The notes below the pieces were generated by a model. That model ran no database searches. It saw only the letters and a list, made by a program, of their open reading frames with translations, and was not told the origin of the DNA. Shown piece after piece: positions 23,027 through 27,489 of a DNA stretch of 27,489 nucleotides (positions are counted from its first letter, which is position 1; every line of letters begins with the position of its first letter). Source of the DNA: Lachnospiraceae bacterium (GTDB lineage Bacteria; Bacillota; Clostridia; Lachnospirales; Lachnospiraceae); assembly GCA_900766915.1 (NCBI GenBank), contig CAAFXE010000217.1:1-27489 (forward strand), given 5' to 3'. Made by a program: the position numbers and the translations under genes.

Positions 23027-25630
23027 ATGATTTTGAAACAATATATTGTAACAGGCATGAGCTGTGCCGCCTGCAGTGCCAGAGTAGAAAAGTCCGTGAA
23101 CCGGGTGCCGGGAGTTACCTCCTGTTCTGTGAGTCTTCTGACCAATTCTATGGGAGTGGAAGGCAGTGCATCTGCGGAAGATATCATTCGGGCGGTTGAG
23201 GAAGCAGGTTACGGTGCCAGTCTGAAAGGCTCAGGTGAAAAATACAGAAAAGCGGATTATAATGCCCAGGAAGAAATGTTAAAAGATAAGGAAACGCCGG
23301 CTTTGAGGAGGCGGCTGTTTACCTCTCTTGGATTTTTAATTGTATTAATGTACTTTTCCATGGGACATATGATGTGGGGCTGGCCATTGCCGGCATTTAT
23401 GGCAGAGAACCATGTGGCTATGGGAATTTTGCAGCTGCTGTTAACCGCCATCATTATGGTGATTAACCAGAAATTCTTTATCAGCGGGTTTAAGAGCCTG
23501 TGGAAAAAGTCCCCGAATATGGATACTTTGGTAGCCCTTGGTTCGGTGGCTGCATTTGTGTACAGTACAGCTGCATTATTTGCCATGACAGATGCACAGA
23601 TGAAGGGTGACAGTACACTGGTGATGTTCTACATGCATGAGTTCTATTTTGAATCTGCGGCCATGATTCTGACATTGATCACGGTGGGTAAAATGCTGGA
23701 AGCCCGTTCAAAAGGGAAAACAACGGATGCATTAAAGGGATTGATGAAGCTTGCACCCAAGACAGCGGTACTGTTGCGTGATGGAGTGGAAGAGGAAGTG
23801 CTCATCGATGAAGTAGGCATTGGGGACATTTTTATCGTGCGTCCGGGAGAAAATATTCCTGTGGACGGTATCATTCTGGAAGGAATGACCGCGGTAAATG
23901 AGTCTGCGCTTACGGGAGAAAGCATTCCTGTAGATAAAAATCCGGGAGATACGGTATCAGCAGCTACCATCAATCAGTCGGGATTTATCAAATGTGAGGC
24001 GAAAAGAGTCGGAGAAGATACGACATTAAGCCATATTATTCAGATGGTCAGCGATGCGGCAGCTACGAAGGCACCCATTGGTAAGGTGGCTGATAAAGTG
24101 TCCGGAATTTTTGTTCCCACAGTCATTGGTATTGCCCTCATCACCATGGTAATATGGCTTTTGACAGGACATTCCATCGGCTATGCACTGGCCAGAGGTA
24201 TCTCTGTACTTGTGGTCAGCTGTCCCTGTGCTTTGGGGTTGGCAACGCCTGTAGCCATTATGGTAGGTAATGGAATGGCTGCCAAAAACGGTATCATGTT
24301 TAAGACCGCAGCCTCCCTGGAAGAGACCGGGAAGATTAATATTGTGGCGCTGGATAAGACAGGTACCATTACAAACGGTGAACCGAAGGTGACAGATCTT
24401 TGGACACCGGAAGGGGTAGACAGGGAACAGCTTCTGAAGGTGGCCTGTGCCTTAGAGAAGCGAAGTGAACATCCGCTGGCTAAGGCAGTGGTTGCCTATG
24501 GAAAGGAATACAATAAAGATTTTGAAAATTCGGAAGTTTTGGAATTTAAGATATTGCCCGGAAATGGTCTGGAGGGTATGATAGAAGGAAAGAAGGCGAT
24601 TGGTGGAAGCTTTTCTTATATGGATGGTATGATATCCATGCCCAAAACTGCCAGGGAGCTTTATGAAAAATATGCCAATGACGGAAAGACACCGCTGTTC
24701 TTTGCCTGGGATGATACATTTCTTGGAATCCTTGCGGTAGCAGATACCATGAAAGAAGGAAGTGCAGAAGCCATCAGACAGCTGGAAGCCATGGGAATCC
24801 ATGTGGTCATGCTGACCGGAGATAACGAAAAGACAGCTGCTGCCATCGGCAAGCAGGCAGGAGTGGATGAAGTGATTGCCGGTGTACTTCCTGATGGAAA
24901 AGAAATGGTGATCCGTAAATTGATGGAGCAGGGAAAGGTTGCCATGGTAGGAGATGGTATAAACGATGCCCCGGCACTGACAAGAGCCAATATTGGCATT
25001 GCCATTGGAGCCGGTACGGATATTGCCATTGATGCGGCAGATGTGGTGCTTATGAAAAGCAGTCTGTTAGATGTACCGGCAGCCATCAGGCTTAGCAGAA
25101 ACACGCTGAAGAATATTCATCAGAATCTGTTTTGGGCGTTTTTCTATAATTCCCTGGGTATTCCGCTGGCCGCAGGTCTTTTCATACCATTGCTTCATTG
25201 GGAGTTAAATCCCATGTTTGGAGCAGCTGCCATGAGTCTGTCCAGCTTTTGTGTCGTAACCAATGCATTGAGGCTTAATTTTGTAAACATTTATGACACC
25301 TCAAAAGACAAAATGCGTAAGAGACATAACCAAATCAAAGGAAATATATCTGTAAATGCAGATATTTCTGATAATCATCAGGCATGTGAAAACACATGCA
25401 ATATTAAGGAGGAAAACACCATGGAAAAAACAATGAAGATCGAAGGAATGATGTGTCCGCATTGTGAGGCAAGAGTCAAAAAGACTCTGGAAGATATGGC
25501 TCAGGTGACAGAAGCCGTTGTCAGCCATACAGAAGGAACTGCAGTTGTGAAGCTGTCGGAAGCTGTGGAGGATGAAGTTCTCAAAAAAATGATCGAAGAG
25601 CAGGGATATAAAGTACTGGATATTCAGTAG
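23027..25630 (+). CDS. copA: Cu(I)-exporting P1B-type ATPase with C-terminal CopZ-like domain
   Basis: An 867-residue copper ATPase. In order: an N-terminal HMA domain with C13-A-A-C16; membrane helices; the actuator domain with TGES; the ion-channel CPC (C399, C401); the phosphorylation motif DKTGT with D443; the nucleotide-binding HP motif (SEHPLA); GDGINDAP; and final helices ending near residue 755. A charged linker with His/Cys residues (about 760-795) leads to a second, complete HMA domain with C810-P-H-C813. The linker-HMA junction contains AAGGAGG and ATG 25421, so a free 69-residue CopZ-like chaperone may also be made. Start: ATG 23027 has GAAGG only one base away; TTG 23033, seven bases from that site, may be the real start. 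Regulated by CsoR upstream. Confidence 0.95.
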   Translation: MILKQYIVTGMSCAACSARVEKSVNRVPGVTSCSVSLLTNSMGVEGSASAEDIIRAVEEAGYGASLKGSGEKYRKADYNAQEEMLKDKETPALRRRLFTSLGFLIVLMYFSMGHMMWGWPLPAFMAENHVAMGILQLLLTAIIMVINQKFFISGFKSLWKKSPNMDTLVALGSVAAFVYSTAALFAMTDAQMKGDSTLVMFYMHEFYFESAAMILTLITVGKMLEARSKGKTTDALKGLMKLAPKTAVLLRDGVEEEVLIDEVGIGDIFIVRPGENIPVDGIILEGMTAVNESALTGESIPVDKNPGDTVSAATINQSGFIKCEAKRVGEDTTLSHIIQMVSDAAATKAPIGKVADKVSGIFVPTVIGIALITMVIWLLTGHSIGYALARGISVLVVSCPCALGLATPVAIMVGNGMAAKNGIMFKTAASLEETGKINIVALDKTGTITNGEPKVTDLWTPEGVDREQLLKVACALEKRSEHPLAKAVVAYGKEYNKDFENSEVLEFKILPGNGLEGMIEGKKAIGGSFSYMDGMISMPKTARELYEKYANDGKTPLFFAWDDTFLGILAVADTMKEGSAEAIRQLEAMGIHVVMLTGDNEKTAAAIGKQAGVDEVIAGVLPDGKEMVIRKLMEQGKVAMVGDGINDAPALTRANIGIAIGAGTDIAIDAADVVLMKSSLLDVPAAIRLSRNTLKNIHQNLFWAFFYNSLGIPLAAGLFIPLLHWELNPMFGAAAMSLSSFCVVTNALRLNFVNIYDTSKDKMRKRHNQIKGNISVNADISDNHQACENTCNIKEENTMEKTMKIEGMMCPHCEARVKKTLEDMAQVTEAVVSHTEGTAVVKLSEAVEDEVLKKMIEEQGYKVLDIQ
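25406..25423 (+). promoter_or_regulatory. Internal ribosome site and start for a free CopZ-like chaperone
   Basis: AAGGAGG (25406-25412) lies eight bases before ATG 25421, in frame with the ATPase. Initiation here would give the final HMA domain (MEKTMKIEGMMCPHC start) as a 69-residue chaperone. Confidence 0.65.
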
Positions 25631-25655
25631 GTTTTAGAATTGAGGTAGCAGGGAA

Positions 25656-27116
25656 ATGAAACATTCTTTTCGCAGGCAGCTGACTGTCATTTTTACGGCA
25701 GTTATGGCAGGAACACTTTTTTTAATATTTTTCGGGGGACTTGTTTTTCTGGAAAGATACTATATCCATGATAAGAAGAATCAGGTCATGGAAGCCTATG
25801 AAAAAATGAATACAGCTGCCAGGGAAGATGCCCTGTACTCTGATGAGTTCTATGAAAGTCTTCAAAGCTTCAGTACCACGGACAATATTTCTCTGATCGT
25901 CATGGGAACAGATCTGAGAATCAAAATCTATTCGACCAGGGACAAAGAAAAGCTGAAATTCCAGCTTTGGAATTATATTTTTGATCAGGAATCAGTAGAA
26001 CCGGTGAAAATTTTAGAAGAACAGCCCAGGTATGTGGTAAGACAGAGTCTGGAGCGAATGAATGGAACGGAGTATCTGGAAATGATCGGTACTCTTGACA
26101 GTGGTGATTATTTTATTATGAGAACACCGCTGGAAAGTATCCGGGACAGTGTGATGCTGGCGAACCGATTTTATTTGTGTATCGGTGCCGTAGCCATCGT
26201 ACTTAGTGGGATGATCATCTACTTTTTCAGCCGAAAGGTGACAAAGCCTATTCTGGAGCTTGCGGATATTTCCAGGAGAATGACAGCTTTGGATTTTGAT
26301 GCAAAATTCGAGACCAAAGGGGAGAATGAGATCGACATTCTGGGTGAACACATGAACCAGCTGTCAAGGACACTGGAAGAAACCATTTCAGAATTAAAGA
26401 CTGCCAATAATGAACTTCGAAGGGATATTGAGCAAAAAGAAAAGATCGATGCAATGCGAAAAGAATTTCTTTCCAATGTGTCTCATGAATTGAAGACTCC
26501 GTTGGCTTTGATCCAGGGATATGCAGAAGGACTGAAGGATGGCATCAGCGACGATGCACAAAGCCGGGAGTACTACTGTGAGGTCATCATGGACGAGGCA
26601 CAGAAAATGAATACGATGGTGAAAAAGCTGCTGACGCTCAATGAAGTAGAATTTGGTCAGGACACAGTTTCCATGGAACGCTTCAATATGGCGGAACTCA
26701 TTGAAGGTGTGGCACAATCCTGTTCCCTTCTTGTACAGCAAAAAGAAGGAAAGCTTAGATTAAAATTAGAGAATCCTCTCTATGTGTGGTCTGATGAATT
26801 AAAAATAGAAGAAGTTCTTACGAATTATATCAGTAATGCATGTAATCATTTAGATGGGGAAAGGGTTGTAGAGATCAAGGCTGAAAAGAAAAATGAAAAG
26901 GTACGAGTCAGTGTATTTAACACGGGAAATCAGATTCCGGAGGAAGACCTGGAACGTATCTGGGATAAATTCTATAAGGTAGATAAGGCCCATACAAGAG
27001 AATATGGTGGAAGCGGTATTGGACTTTCTATCGTAAAAGCTATCATGGAGTCGGTAGGCGGAGCCTATGGCGTGAACAATTATCAAAATGGCGTCGAATT
27101 TTGGATTGAATTGTAA
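25656..27116 (+). CDS. HAMP-containing sensor histidine kinase without adjacent regulator
   Basis: A 486-residue transmembrane kinase. Helix 1 (about 10-32) and helix 2 (about 168-190) enclose an extracytoplasmic sensor domain of about 135 residues. A HAMP domain (about 190-245) and a coiled coil follow. The HisKA domain has H277 in SNVSHELKTPLA, and the HATPase domain has the N-box NYISNACNHL, DKFYKVDKAH and GGSGIGLSI. Such kinases normally pair with OmpR-type regulators, but the gene before it is the copper ATPase (25 bases away) and the gene after it appears to be an rRNA operon. It may respond to copper because of its position, or may be the lost partner of the regulator at 11432-12100. 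AGCAGGGAA precedes ATG. Confidence 0.92.
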   Translation: MKHSFRRQLTVIFTAVMAGTLFLIFFGGLVFLERYYIHDKKNQVMEAYEKMNTAAREDALYSDEFYESLQSFSTTDNISLIVMGTDLRIKIYSTRDKEKLKFQLWNYIFDQESVEPVKILEEQPRYVVRQSLERMNGTEYLEMIGTLDSGDYFIMRTPLESIRDSVMLANRFYLCIGAVAIVLSGMIIYFFSRKVTKPILELADISRRMTALDFDAKFETKGENEIDILGEHMNQLSRTLEETISELKTANNELRRDIEQKEKIDAMRKEFLSNVSHELKTPLALIQGYAEGLKDGISDDAQSREYYCEVIMDEAQKMNTMVKKLLTLNEVEFGQDTVSMERFNMAELIEGVAQSCSLLVQQKEGKLRLKLENPLYVWSDELKIEEVLTNYISNACNHLDGERVVEIKAEKKNEKVRVSVFNTGNQIPEEDLERIWDKFYKVDKAHTREYGGSGIGLSIVKAIMESVGGAYGVNNYQNGVEFWIEL

Positions 27117-27138
27117 AAAAGTATGTTAATTGATGGAG

Positions 27139-27172
27139 AAAAGGCAGAGTTTTTGTGAACTTTGCCTTTTTT
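27139..27172 (+). terminator. Intrinsic terminator after the sensor kinase
   Basis: AAAAGGCAGAGTT (27139-27151) pairs with AACTTTGCCTTTT (27158-27170), one mismatch, with T residues at the end. It isolates the copper operon from the downstream promoters. Confidence 0.85.
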
Positions 27173-27183
27173 GAAATTTGTGG

Positions 27184-27212
27184 TTGACTTTTGCAGAAAG
27201 AAAAGGTATATT
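27184..27212 (+). promoter_or_regulatory. Upstream promoter (P1) of a probable rRNA operon
   Basis: TTGACT (27184-27189), 17-base spacer, TATATT (27207-27212). A GTTGTC/GACAAC hairpin (27220-27236) follows in the leader. Confidence 0.65.
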
Positions 27213-27302
27213 ATCACATGTTGTCGCTAAGACAACTTAAAACAACTGACAATTTATGAAACGCCTTCTTCGAAAGAGCAAAAAATAAATTAAAAAAAGT
27301 TG

Positions 27303-27331
27303 TTGACAAACATCGACAGATGTGATAAATT
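27303..27331 (+). promoter_or_regulatory. Downstream promoter (P2) of a probable rRNA operon
   Basis: TTGACA (27303-27308), 17-base spacer, TAAATT (27326-27331). The second of two tandem promoters within 120 bases. Confidence 0.7.
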
Positions 27332-27489
27332 AATCAAGCTGACGCGTGAGCGAAAGCAAAACAAAACAACATGAACATTGATAACTAAACAGTAAAAACC
27401 AGTTTTAATTAAAAGATTAAAACGTCCTTGAAATTCTTTAATGAGTAAACATCTGGAAAGATGGTTCATAAAGAACGAAATTCAAACCA
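27332..27489 (+). other. Leader of a probable 16S rRNA gene, cut by the window end
   Basis: No protein-coding frame is present. The stretch has the AT-rich, hairpin-rich look of clostridial 16S leaders, with the GAACATTGATAACTAAACAG type segment. Hairpins are GTTTTAAT/ATTAAAAC (27402-27423) and CATCT/AGATG (27450-27463), the latter inside TTCTTTA/TAAAGAA (27434-27440, 27469-27475). The mature 16S 5' end (AGAGTTTGATC) is not reached. Confidence 0.65.

Noticed and set aside
1..27489. CRISPR array, tRNA, prophage or transposase
   Set aside because: No regularly spaced repeats, cloverleaf with CCA-type arms, or mobile-element genes were seen on either strand.

Overview
The window looks like chromosomal DNA of a low-to-moderate GC anaerobic Firmicute, most likely a gut Lachnospiraceae of the Blautia type. 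The reasons are strong AGGAGG ribosome sites, sigma-A type promoters, intrinsic terminators, an [FeFe]-hydrogenase with its maturases, rubrerythrin, a NiCo riboswitch and GH3 enzymes typical of that family. The species call is inference.

Left part (1-12.1 kb, mostly + strand). An imperfect palindrome at the left edge is followed by a NiCo-riboswitch-controlled cation efflux gene (CDF family). Next come a LytTR response regulator and GHKL kinase pair, then a glycoside hydrolase group: a surface-tethered GH3 enzyme with reversed domain order, a cytoplasmic GH3 enzyme with normal order, and a small GtrA-like membrane protein. A MATE transporter and an OmpR-type response regulator close this part at a bidirectional terminator.

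Middle (12.1-22.4 kb). A tiny XRE-type regulator (- strand) is followed by an overlapping V4R sensor and diguanylate cyclase pair. A membrane metallophosphoesterase lies convergent to that pair. Then comes a hydrogenase module of visibly more GC-rich codon use. hydE-hydG-hydF run on the - strand from one promoter. Divergently, a single reading frame encodes a complete [FeFe]-hydrogenase joined in frame to a complete rubrerythrin with two rubredoxin-like domains. The junction contains an intact Shine-Dalgarno and ATG, so the rubrerythrin could also be made alone.

Right part (22.4-27.5 kb). A CsoR repressor gene has its palindromic operator between its own -35 and -10. It is followed by a Cu(I) P1B-ATPase whose C-terminus is a CopZ-like chaperone domain, again with an internal Shine-Dalgarno and ATG, and then by a sensor kinase with no adjacent regulator. 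The window ends in what appears to be the tandem-promoter leader of a ribosomal RNA operon, before the 16S gene begins.

Themes. Metal handling recurs (Ni/Co efflux under a riboswitch, Cu export under CsoR, Fe-S and di-iron enzymes), together with hydrogen and oxidative-stress metabolism and beta-glycoside use. The most unusual items are the hydrogenase-rubrerythrin frame, the similar ATPase-chaperone frame, and a dispersed structured repeat present three times. Its first hairpin keeps its pairing and a 12-base loop while the stem sequence changes. No CRISPR array, tRNA, transposase or phage gene was seen.
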